A stretch of 64,000 nucleotides of DNA, taken from positions 48,833 through 112,832 of the forward strand of contig JASANC010004863.1 of the NCBI GenBank assembly GCA_030248135.1, written 5' to 3'. Position numbers and translations under genes: made by a program. Shown one piece after another: positions 1 to 11,200 of the stretch (position 1 is the first letter of the stretch; the number at the start of each line of letters is the position of its first letter). Below the pieces are notes generated by a model. That model saw nothing but the letters and a program-made list of their open reading frames with translations, was not told the origin of the DNA and ran no database searches. Source of the DNA: Theristus sp. LFF4_11. Its lineage: Eukaryota > Nematoda > Chromadorea > Monhysterida > Xyalidae.

Positions 1-1934
1 TGGTGCCGAGTGCAATGATCACGATTTTAACGATCATTGGACTTTTCACGCCTGCTAGCCACGATAGAACAAGAACGGAAAAGGTAAAGATAATGACCGT
101 GACAATTGAAAAAGACGATGACACCTTGGAAGTATGTACGTTGATTGAGCGGTTCTTCAGCTTACTACAGTCGAACTCACTAAAATGTGGAATCAGCTGA
201 TTGGTCGACCGAGCGGAGGCTGCTCACACTCCGCACCGTTCTTTTTTGGTGGATTTGGATTTTATTGAAACGTGTTTCTTTTGAATGAGTGTGAATTTCC
301 AGCACCGCTTTCATGCTAAAAATAAACTCAAAGGGTTGGAGAACTGCGAAATTAATTTTTTTTTTATTCAACAGCTCAAAATGCATTTTTTACTGACGAC
401 GACGACGACGACGTCGTCGCTTAATTTTTACGTGTGAACTGAAAGACAAAAGCCTGAAATGAATGCGCTGTGTAGCCAGCTGAAGGGGGTTTCACTCCTA
501 GCTGACCGATCGACATGCGTCCGCAATTAAAAAAAAATGCGTTTTGACTTCGCGGACGACGACGACACGACGACGACTTTGCTTTCATTTTTCATTTTTT
601 CGTTTTCAAGTTGTTTTTGGTAAGCTGCTGTGTTCATTTACTTGGTGCACGCAGCAAACCATGCACAGCTCACTCCTTTCAGGCTTTTATTTTCCAGTCC
701 ACACGCAAAAATTAAGCGACGACGTCGTCGTCGTCATTAAACAAAAAATACATTTTGAGTTAAGCTGTGGAATAAAAATTTTCTAAATTTCGCGGTCTCT
801 AACGTTTGAGTTTATTTTTAGCACAAAAAGGGTGCTGGAAATTCATAAAAACACGTTTCAATAAAATCCAAATCCACGAAAAAAGAACGGTGCGGAGTGT
901 GAGCAGTCTCCGCTCGGTCGACCAATCAGCTAATTCCACATTTTAGTGAGTTCGACTGTAGACGTATTTATTTTAGTATTTTGCATTGACTCTGTCCACA
1001 AAGACGATACGTTTAATAAACCATTCAAAACAAAAACAATCAGTGAGAATTTTTGAACCATACAATGAGGAGTAATTCAGCTGAGACAAAGTCTAAAGTC
1101 AACAAGGTGATTGACGCTAACGAACGTCAAAACAGTAGTTCTGACTGAAAGTTATTCATTGTTTCGTAAATTGTTCATTCCAAAATCACAGGTCACACTC
1201 GGTCTGACGGCACTGCTGGCAATGGCAGTCATGCTGATTGGCGTCACGGCGACCTTACCCAAGAACTCGGCGCAGTTTCCTAAACTCGGTTGGAAACAAC
1301 TTTTGCGCGAATCATGATTCTGTTCAAATGTTTTTTACTATGTTCTTTGTTAAGGTAAATTCATCATCCTCGAGATGTCCGTGATTGCCGTTGGCACGGT
1401 CGTCTCGGCTGCACTGATGTGGCTGCATGTCACTGCGAGAAACGGCAATCGATGCGTTCGTACGGTGATGAAAAAACTGGGATTCTTTGAGATAAACAAG
1501 AGCAAGGTTTGCGGTTATATGTTTTCGTTTTGATCGACAGGACAAAAAAACATAATGTTAAAAACGATTTTTTATATCTTATAGTTCAAATTTAGGCTAT
1601 TTGTCGCTCAGTGAAGCCGATACAATCATCATTGCAGCGTGAAAAACTCTCGAGGTTGTTACAAAGTGAATTGGTTAGTTGACGAAATAAAAACGGTTTT
1701 CTCTTACGAGTTAACAATTCTGATAATCAACATGGCCCAATGATAAACTTGCTTTAGTCTTTGCTGCTTGACCTGCTGACTGACGCGACTCTTTCGGTTC
1801 AAAGAGCAATCGACAGAAATGAAACAGATGCCACGATTGATCAGGCGTGCAAGGAGTTCGTGCACTACTTGGACGTGTCCATGCTGGCGGCGTTCATGGG
1901 CGGCAACTTTGTGCTGATAATGGTTTTCATTTAA
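1..1934 (+). CDS. Pentameric (Cys-loop) ligand-gated ion channel, cation type, 3' part
   Basis: This is the membrane-domain end of a neurotransmitter-gated channel subunit; the ligand-binding domain lies before the window. Exons: 1-83, 1192-1288, 1355-1506 and 1758-1934. All junction phases agree (0, 1, 0). The first exon holds M1 and the M1-M2 linker ending in TEK. M2 reads VTLGLTALLAMAVMLIGV, with Glu at -1', Lys at 0' and Leu at 9'. That is the pattern of nicotinic or 5-HT3-like cation channels, not the PAR motif of anion channels. M3 is in exon 3 (FIILEMSVIAVGTVVSAAL). The M3-M4 loop is short, and M4 ends at the carboxyl terminus (MLAAFMGGNFVLIMVFI, then stop). An AATAAA signal overlaps the stop codon. 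The first intron holds a foldback transposon. The exact subunit class cannot be assigned without the extracellular domain. Confidence 0.85.
168..958. mobile_element. Foldback MITE, pogo-like ends, TA target duplication
   Basis: The element is a near-complete palindrome of 791 bp inside the channel intron. It begins CAGTCGAACTC and ends GAGTTCGACTG, and each end is flanked by TA (166-167 and 959-960). The long arms include GAC/GTC trinucleotide runs near 395-418 and 718-737. TA duplication and CAGT-type ends fit the pogo/Tigger branch of Tc1/mariner elements; this is an inference because no transposase is present. Shorter relatives lie at 5388-5577 and 6213-6377. Confidence 0.85.
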
Positions 1935-2152
1935 TAAACTCTTGACTGCCTAGTTACAAACATTACTTATTTGTTTATATGGTTTATGCATAAACTACCA
2001 CACAAACCGATGAATATATTGAACATTGGCGCGTGTACGTATGTGCAAAACATGTAAATAATGCTCACGTGAAGCAACATTAACCTGACAATATATTGTG
2101 AATGACAATTTGATTTTCAAAATGAGGAAAATAACACCTTATTCACAGTAGC

Positions 2153-2388
2153 TATTGTGGATTTATTCAAACGTGTCCGGACTAAAATGACGTCATTTGC
2201 TTTAAAAACGCTCGTTTGTCAAAGTACAGGCACTGAAATGTCAGTTTGGTGTACTGATTCGACATTCACCGTTTGTTTACGGGAAGAAATCGGCTAAACG
2301 GAAAATCTGGTTTGCCGTGAACGGCAAGCGCTTGTTTGGCGGCACATGACGTCATTTTAGTGGGACACGTTTAAAAAATAGTTCATAC
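2153..2388. mobile_element. MITE family B copy 1 (CRE-containing inverted ends)
   Basis: A repeat of about 235 bp, also found at about 13084-13321 and 50438-50678. Its arms are inverted: TTCAAACGTGTCC...ACTAAAATGACGTCAT on the left, and the reverse complement, ending GGGACACGTTTAAA, on the right. Each arm carries the palindrome TGACGTCA. No coding capacity. Confidence 0.8.
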
Positions 2389-2395
2389 GTAAATA

Positions 2396-2657
2396 CCGTA
2401 AAGTCTTGCATATAAGGTCTCCTTATATAAATTTGAAAATCAAAAATTTCTGAAAAAAGTGGAATTTTGTGTGACAACCTTATAAGTGGGAGGAGGTCTT
2501 ATAAAGCGAAGATTAGGAATTCCGGGCCTTATAAACGGGGTGGGATTTCGATCAAGTTAAAAATTTGAATTTTTTGATTTTCCGCCGTGTGACACTCCGC
2601 CCACTTTTGGGCGGGGGTCTTATAAGTGGGAGGAACCTTATATGCAAGACTTTACGG
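2396..2657. mobile_element. MITE family C copy 1, TA duplication
   Basis: A 262-bp element with inverted ends CCGTAAAGTCTTGCATATAAGG, flanked by TA on both sides (2394-2395 and 2658-2659). A second copy lies at 14362-14624. Internal short motifs CTTATAAGTGGGAGG repeat. The TA flanks suggest mobilisation by a Tc1/mariner-type transposase. Confidence 0.85.
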
Positions 2658-3488
2658 TAACTCCTGCTTTGCTGTGGTGAGCACGATTGTTTGTAAAACT
2701 GTAAAGCTACTGTAAATACATGACTTATTAAGAAGTGCAGTTTTGCAGGGGATGTTTTTCATCAATGTCGCGTGAAAATAAAAGTGTAAATTTCATTTTT
2801 TTTTAAATAGTGTCATTGCTGCCAGTACATGTATCTCAACATTTGCTCAACAAACACTTTTTACGCATGAACGTTTGAATGCGCGAGACGAGAAAAATTT
2901 AAAATTGTTAATTGACGAGATTACACGCAAAAAGTGTCCGAAGTCGTGCCCTGTTGCGTGTCCCGTGTAGTGTCCTATCCCACTCGTTGTCCCGACCCGA
3001 AAATAAAAATTTATTCATTTATCTCATTTTCCGGGGCACCACACGGCTCGGGACACGCGACCGGACACGTCACCGGGCACGAGCTCGGACATTTTCTAGC
3101 GTGTATCATTTTGTTGTCGTTTCTTCTCTTTTTGTGGATTTTTTTGTGCTCGCATGCTGACTAAAACTATAGTTTTACACTATATTATATACTACATCGA
3201 TGCAGAGCAAGAAGTGATGATTTTTCCAGACGACGACATGTTTTTTTACGTTTCCTCCAAAACGCATCTCAAATTGTTAAGCCAAAAACAACCAGTTGAT
3301 ATGAAAGTCCATTTCTATAAAAAAGAACTCACGCAAAGCAGAAAAACCTACTGTTGTACATATTTTGCACGTACAATATGTTTGCTTAAAGCTGTCACTT
3401 TTTTCGTAAAATACAGATTGGGATTGGAGTGCCAATAACACTTATTTAGCGGACAACTGGGGTGTTTTGTTTTGCGTAGGGTCGCAAA

Positions 3489-5181
3489 ATGTCAACAATA
3501 CGGCCCCAAGTTGTCGTTGTACTCGTCCTGGTGTCATTAATCGCCATCGCGAAAGCGCCTCCTCCCGAAGGCAAGGGCAAACCGCCGCCGAAAGTGAAGG
3601 GGCTTGCGAAGGTAATTGAAAAAGGGGCGCTGAAAAAAAGTAATTTCAACAGTTTTTACCAGTAGAGTTGGAGTGCAGTTGTTGTTTTTTGTTTCGTTTT
3701 CGTTTTTTGGGTGAACTGCTCGGATTGATTTCAATTGTTATAAGCGTCTCTATAAACGTCGGTGTGTCCGCTAGCTAGAGGACGGTCGCGGTTAACCACT
3801 CCCAGGAGGCATTATTGGCCCCGCCTCGCCGCCTGAGGTGTACCGTTCTTGACCACCAAAACGTACGATACGTGTTCTACTGGACTCCAAAAGGCTGCTG
3901 CTGCTGCCGTGTTCGTTCTGTTACTTCGAAGAAAAGGGAAACACTTCCGCAAAACTGTCACGCGCCGGGCGCCATTATTTTCTGCCGTCCCACTCGTTAT
4001 TTATTTCCAGACGCACTTCAAACAAAAATCTGCGCCGCCGTTTGCGCAACGTCAACAGGTGACCAGAGGACGAGTACGCCGCGGCAACAAACAGTTTCAG
4101 ACAATGGCCGAGGACTTGGTCACGAGTCTGCAGTCACTGATGTTGAAGTACTTGAAATGCGCCGGAAAAGTGGTGAGCCGTTGTTGTGGTGGCGTGGCTT
4201 TTTATTTGTTTTACAATGCTTTCTTGACTTTATTTCTCATGGATGTTTTGCGGGTTTCGTTTGAAACCAAAAAAAATATACCGCAGTGGTGAAGAGGTCC
4301 AACTGAAACCTGCACTGAATAAATCGTTCCGTCCGGAAGGGTACATATGCATGTCCCCGTACAAGTTGCCAAGCTCGCCATTTCAGTGTGATGTGATTTT
4401 AAAAAGAAACAACTGTTTTTTTGTGTCATTTTTCATGACTTTTAGAATTGAATTTTGTTTCAGTCTCGATCGCAGCGAATCGTCGACACGCCGTTCAAGT
4501 TTGGCGACGTCATCCCGTCTGAGCAGGCCATGCGCAAACTGGTGCGACAGGCGTGCTCCGAAAAACAACAAGGTGCACAAAAATTTTGCAACAAAATCAA
4601 CAAAACATCATGTTTGTTTCGTTATCACGCTAAATACGCCAATATCCATTTCAAAATTCATCCCATATGCCAAAATTTATGTTGGTGCTCTGTCTGCCAT
4701 TTGGTTTTTTTCTGAAATTTTTGAACTTTTACAATGGACTTTGGCGTGGGATGAATTCTGGTGTTGAGTTTGGCATGGAATAAAATTTGGAATGGATTTT
4801 CGCTTTTTTTGTGCGTGCACGCTGAAAAAATCTGGTATTCCAGTTTCAGTTTCCATTTCCGTATCCATTTCAGTTTCCGTTTGCCGTAATTTTTTGAGCG
4901 GACCGTAAATTTTTCAGTAATAGTATCGGACCATTTCTGAGCACTAGACTCGCGGTGTAGAAAAGTGCAGCAGCGAAAAATTTCGGAAACGGAAACGCTT
5001 GTAGAAACAAAAACGAAATGGAAATGGAATTTTTTGAATCATGTGCATGCTGAAAATAGAACAACGTGTTCATGAACAATTTCATTTTCATATCATTACG
5101 CCATTATTAAAACCCGTTCACAGTTTATGACAAGTTTCAGGTCGTAGCGGCAGTCGAGCCCAAGGTCAAGGCCAAGGTCGA

Positions 5182-5213
<32 letters not shown>

Positions 5214-8200
5214 CCAAGGTCGTGGCAGAGGGCGTGGTGGTCGAGGACGACGCCGACGTCAGGTGATCAACGGAGATTTCAGCGGCGCCGAATTCTGGGA
5301 TCGAAATGAACCGATCTACGTGGCGTTGACGGATGAGGCAAACAGGTTGCACACTCGACATTGGTGTTCTTGCTTCTGCTTGACATGCAGTCGAACTCTA
5401 AATCTGCGGATCTAATCTAAGGGATTCTGCGTGATCTAAATTGTAGGTTGTGATCAAGTGATGCGTGCTTTCTGCGCAGAACTTGCTGTATGGGCGGAGT
5501 TTGGTTTGCACAGAAAACATATACATCACGTGATCACTAACCAATCAGCTGATTCCGCGTAATTTGGAGTTCGACTGTACACGATGATATTGTGGCTTGT
5601 TTGCGACTGATATTTAGTATGTGCAATATGCTGAGAAAACAATGAGTAACAAGGAGCATATATTGATGCTCCTTTATTGACATGCAAATATTGTGGAAGA
5701 AGGGGCACTTTTGCGAAACATTTCACAAGTGAACTTTGTCCGCAATATCCTGCTAAAAAAGTGTCCTCCGAACAAGTATCCGTTGTCCTGTTTACCGTGG
5801 TGTCGAGCGCAGTGCCCGTGCCCCGCTGATAAAAATGGCCCAAGACGCTTAGTGTGGCGTTGCGAATTTCCGGGATACCGCGCGGAACAAGACACCGGAC
5901 ACCCGTTTGGATGGCTACTGTTCGGGGTCGGACATCTTTCGCTAGCGTGAAGGTGCATCATCGTCGGTTGCTCGTTGGTTTTTTTTAAACTGCTTTTCCG
6001 CGCAAAACCTAACGTTATTGGTTGTTGTTGCAGTGTTGTTCTTGTTACAGTCATCCGGACTTCCCGCGTTGGATCAAATCGATGAGCGACTATTTTCGAA
6101 AGTACTCCTGCATCGACTTTCAAATGACGCAAACACCACCAGCCAGCACGCAATACATACAGGTGGTCGTGGAGCAGACCGCACAGGGGTGAGTGTCATA
6201 TGTACAGTAGTACAGTTGAACTCTAAATTATAGGGAATCAGCTGACTGGTTGGTGATTACAGTATGCATGCTTTCTGTGTTGGCATTGCTGTGGGCGAGT
6301 AGTTCGCCTGCACAGAAAACAAGCATCACGCGACCACCAACCAATCAGCTGATTTCCTATAATTTAGAGTTCCACTGTATGTCGATGAACATGGCTTTTG
6401 TCACTGAACAGTGAAAATGGCAACTTCCGGATTCAAACAACTGAAGAAGTGGGTGTTGCAACTAATGTGTTTGGCAAATTTTAGTGCTTATTCTTTTTTT
6501 CCACACGCGAGAAACCTTGAAAATTGCCATTTTCGGGGTTTTGCCAGGAATAGTTGGTCAAATAACACGCGCGTAGGCAGAAATTGCCATTTATTCGACG
6601 CACACGATTGGTAAAAGCGGGCAACTTTTTTCCCAGTGGTCGCTGAGGTAATTATTGATTGAACGGACAAAAAACTGAATTTCCGGTCACTTATAGTAGT
6701 ATAGTAGTGTATAAACTTCTGGCCCGAGTTAAAAAAATGCTTGAGCCAGGAGTTTATCACTTTTGAATACGGTATGTGTGTTTTGTTAAACATCTTGCTC
6801 GAGTTGATTGCTGTTACTGTTGATATTAAATTAAATACGGTGTGTTTTTATTTTGTCAAACTTCTGGCCCGGCTATTACATTTGCGTGATATTAATTTTC
6901 GATCATGTGTGACTTCTGGCCCTTCTGTGCAAGCCAGAACTTTTGTAGTTATAAGGCCAGAAGTTTCACAAGAACGCTCGCGCCGGCTACGGTCATAATA
7001 GGCGTGAATTGTATGTTACGTGTCATCTGAGCACCCGGCTATTACATTTGCGTGATATTAATTTTCGATCATGTGTGACTTGTTAAACTTCTGGCCCTTC
7101 TGTGCAAGCCAGAACTTTTGTTGTTATAGGGCCAGGTAAGTTTCACAAGAACGCTCGCGCCGGCTACGGTCATAATAGGCGTGAATTGTATGTTACGGTC
7201 ATCTGAGCAAAACCCCTCCAGAAACATTTCGAATACGGTATGTGTGACTACGGTCATGTGAAACGTCTAGCCTCAGAGCAATTCTGTCATGGGGAAGTAA
7301 ATTATTAAGTGTCTGCACGCAATAAAATGTTACAATTAAAGATAAAATTGTGGCCTGTGCACTCACGTTTAATAGAACACAAATCGGACCGAGCTAAAGT
7401 TCTGGCCTCAACGTATTTTCACTGGTTGAAAGCCAGAACTTTACAATTTCTGCATTGTCACATGACACTATTCCAAGAAAGACAAGAAAAAGTTCGAATA
7501 TGTAACATCAGCAGCATGGACTTGAACCATGCAATTCAAGTTCGAACTTTTTCTTGCCTCACCTGGCGTGCGAACCACTGCACCACAGAGGCCCTAACTG
7601 TCTGCAATAAAATATTGACCAAGTGTCAGTGCAAGTTTAATATTTACCTGGCTAAACATACAGAGAACCGGCTTGCGTGCTGTTGATATCGAAATATTCA
7701 TCAAAACAACATACGACTGCACAAAAAACTGCACAACAGAGAATCGGAATGATTGAAACACAAAGAAATGCACAACAGAAAACCTGAATGATTGAAAAAT
7801 GGTAGAATTGCTTCAAAGTCGTTGTTGTTTCTTTTTCTCTTCAAAAACAACTACTCTGCAGTAAAATAAGAATCCAACACCAACAAACGTGTGATTTTCA
7901 ATGAATCCATCAAATCGAGCGATAATGAAAACTTATTTTTGGAGGTGACACAGACACACACACACAAAACTCCTGACTCGAGCATTTTTTTAACTCGGGC
8001 CAGAAGTATGACCGTAGCCGGCGCGAGCGTTCTTGTGAAACTTCTGGCCCTATAACAACAAAAGTTCTGGCTTGCACAGAAGTTTAACAAGTCTCACATG
8101 CTCGAAAATTAATATCACGCAAATGTTATAGCCGGGCCAGAAGTTTAACAAAATAAAAACACACCGTATTTAATATCAATAGTAACAGCGATAAACTCGT

Positions 8201-11200
8201 CCAAGAAGTTTAACAAAACAAACATACCGTATTCGAAAGCAACAAACTCCTGGCTCAAGCATTTTTTTAACTCGGGCCAGAAGTTTATACACCACTATAC
8301 TACTCTTATATTCCAATCATCTTAAAATAGCGCTCGCATAATCATGTTTGTTCATGTTGCGTACAGTTGCGCCTCGTGGCTGGGCAAGGACCGTCGGTAC
8401 GCAAACGGCGCTCAGTCGCTCTGGCTGTCGAAGGGTGGATGCGATTATGTGAGTGAAAAATTGCACTGGAGTTACAGTACTCGCGAATATCGTTATTCTT
8501 GAAACCACCAGCTAAAAAGCTCTCCAGATGGTGTCTGAACACACGTGCAGACGAATCACTTGTGTAGTGGCCCTAACTACAGAATTCAATTTCAAGAGAA
8601 TAATAGAGCGGTGTACAAACTTCTGGCCCGAGTTAAAAAAATTTCATGCTCGAGCCAGGAGTTTATGAATATCACTGTTATTGTGAATCAATATCACGGT
8701 GAATCGATCTTGCCGACCGCCTTAAAAACAAACCATCCAAACAAAAGCAACAAAACGAAACTTTTTGTCAACAAGCCTTTTACACAAGAAGTTACACAAC
8801 ACCTTTTAAACCAAGCCAACACGCCTCGGCTTAAGGCCGGGAAAAAATAGTCGCCGTAATTGACATTATTTTATTTTTTTTTAATTCAAAATCGGTACTG
8901 AAAAGAAAAAGCAAAAATACACATAAAAGTCAGCCTATTTATACCCATGAGCGCCGTATCCTTTACACATAATAACCAGTTTGCGCGCAACCAAAAATTT
9001 CGAAGGCACTTTTTGCATTTTTTTGAACAAACATTAACTTATTAACATCGTCGTTACAACAAACATTATCGTAAGTAATTGCCCATATCATTACACTACG
9101 ATTATGTCGCAGAGGCCGCTCCCTCCTCATACTATACGTTTCTTATGAATTAGAAAAAACTATCTCTCCTTCTTCCTTTTATCTGAGGGACAAAAACAGA
9201 AACGTTACAGCTGCCCCGTTAAAAAGTGTCGACCCAACGCTTCAAGACCACGCTTCCTTTCCTCAGTGTGGTATGCGGTTTTTCCTATATGGGTTCAACG
9301 AAACGGCTCTATCAACAAAAAACTTCGAATGCAAACGAACTACTCCGCGTCAAAATACTGGCGTATCCAGTACAGCATGTGCTGGAAAATGCGGTTGTTG
9401 TGATGTGCTCGACGGAACATGTATTGGTACAAGTACATCGGGAACAATTCCTGCGATGTGCCGTGTAGTTGCAGTTGAGGCTTGATGTCGCCCCATGTCG
9501 CCTCAATCGTCCGCGTGTGCACTGACAGATCGTTCTGGTCGACGAAATTGACACGGTGATTCATCCCACTCATGCCCGTACGTGTTCTGAAAACAACTAT
9601 ACTGTACAGTACATCCGTGCTTGTCATCGCAATCAATACATACGCGGTAGGTGTGTACGATTCGGCGCCACAGAAGTAACAACATTCTCGCCATGTTGCT
9701 GCTTTTGGTGTCGGGACGTCGTATATGAGGTCCGGCAGATCTCGCAGGTCACCAGCTGAAGTGAGACACACAGCCAATTTCTGGCGCGTGAAATTCTTGT
9801 GGTCATCACCACGGCCACAGACGTCGCAACACTGTTGAAAGTTGGAAAAAACCTGTGCAACAGCGAGAATACTGTGCGGCTGAAATCGTTCACGTTATCA
9901 AGAAGATCGAAATGAAAATTTCCGATTTAAGAGTCGGTTTTTGATAGCCATTATATACCGCTGCGAATGTGCCGAAATTTCATCCACACCGAACGAGAAA
10001 TTGCCCACAGCAGCCAGTGGGGGTCTGTAAAGCAAAAACTGTGCACCTTGTTGTTGTTGAATTGAGTTTGATCCATGCCAATGAGAAATATTGTCCACAG
10101 CAACCTGTGGGGGTCTGTCAAGCAAAAAATTGGGCGCCTTGTTGTTGTTAAATTGAGTTTGATCCACACCCACAACGATGAGAAATTGCCCACAGCAGCC
10201 AGTGGGGGTCTTTCGAGCAAAAATTATACAGCACGTTGTTGTTCAATTGAATTATGAGACAGATACACACCGAACGAGAAATTGCCCACAGCAGCCAGTG
10301 GGGGTCTGTAAAGCAAAAACTGTGCACCTTGTTGTTGTTGAATTGAGTTTGATCCATGCCAATGAGAAATATTGTCCACAGCAGCCTGTGGGGGTCTGTC
10401 AAGCAAAAAATTGGGCGCCTTGTTGTTGTTCAATTGAGTTTGATCCACACCCACAACGATGAGAAATTGCCCACAGCAGCCTTTTGGAAATCTGTCAAGC
10501 AAACATGATTTGCACATTTGATGCACACCGAGGTCTGTCAATCAAAAATATTGTCTCACGTTGAGTTTATCTGATTGATGTATGTGCCGTTATGAGAATT
10601 GATGAACAAATTTGACAAATTGATTGCGCAAAAACCAATATTGCTCACTGATGAATGCTTGGCAACTGTTTTGTTGACGCACTGAAGAGTTGCAGGTTAC
10701 ATAAAATCGTCACGCAAAATATGATAGCAGAACGTCTCACAAGGCGAGTGGCAGTAAGATCGTAATGAGACGCAAAACGTGTGCTACCGTAATCCATATA
10801 TAGCGTTACACATTATGATTTTTCGCTATTTGATGGATGGGATAGTTTACTTTAGAACGAGCAATGCACATGTTGGTTGGTGGTCAGTGCACTAAGATAG
10901 TGTTGAGACTCAAAGCAAGCTTAACCACAAGCTCAAATATCAAAATTTAAAATAAAAAACTCCGTGAAAAATCTAACCTATTTTAGTTACGCTAAAATAG
11001 GAAAGCGCCATTTATTTTTACCACGGATCGGTTGCGGCACATGCTCGGGCACATCAGTATTCGAACGTCTTGTTTAGCGTGCTGGCTGACGTGGTCGCGT
11101 CTGGCGTCAGTGTTGTTGCCAGCTGTCCATCATACAGTACGCCAGTAATTTCCTGTAATTAATCACCCAATAATTCCCCGTTTAGTATGACACGGTCGTT

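Larger units (their letters stand above)
1935..3488. other. Intergenic, repeat-filled
   Basis: Between the channel and astacin genes I see two MITEs (about 2153-2388 and 2396-2657). There is also an imperfect inverted repeat near 2930-3110, built from GTGTCCGA/TCGGACA-type blocks that recur loosely at about 5755-5935. No convincing exon is present. Confidence 0.5.

Noticed and set aside
9951..10541. Overlapping ORFs on both strands with repeated Pro/Gln motifs
   Set aside because: They follow the tandem DNA repeat in several frames at once, which is expected without coding selection.
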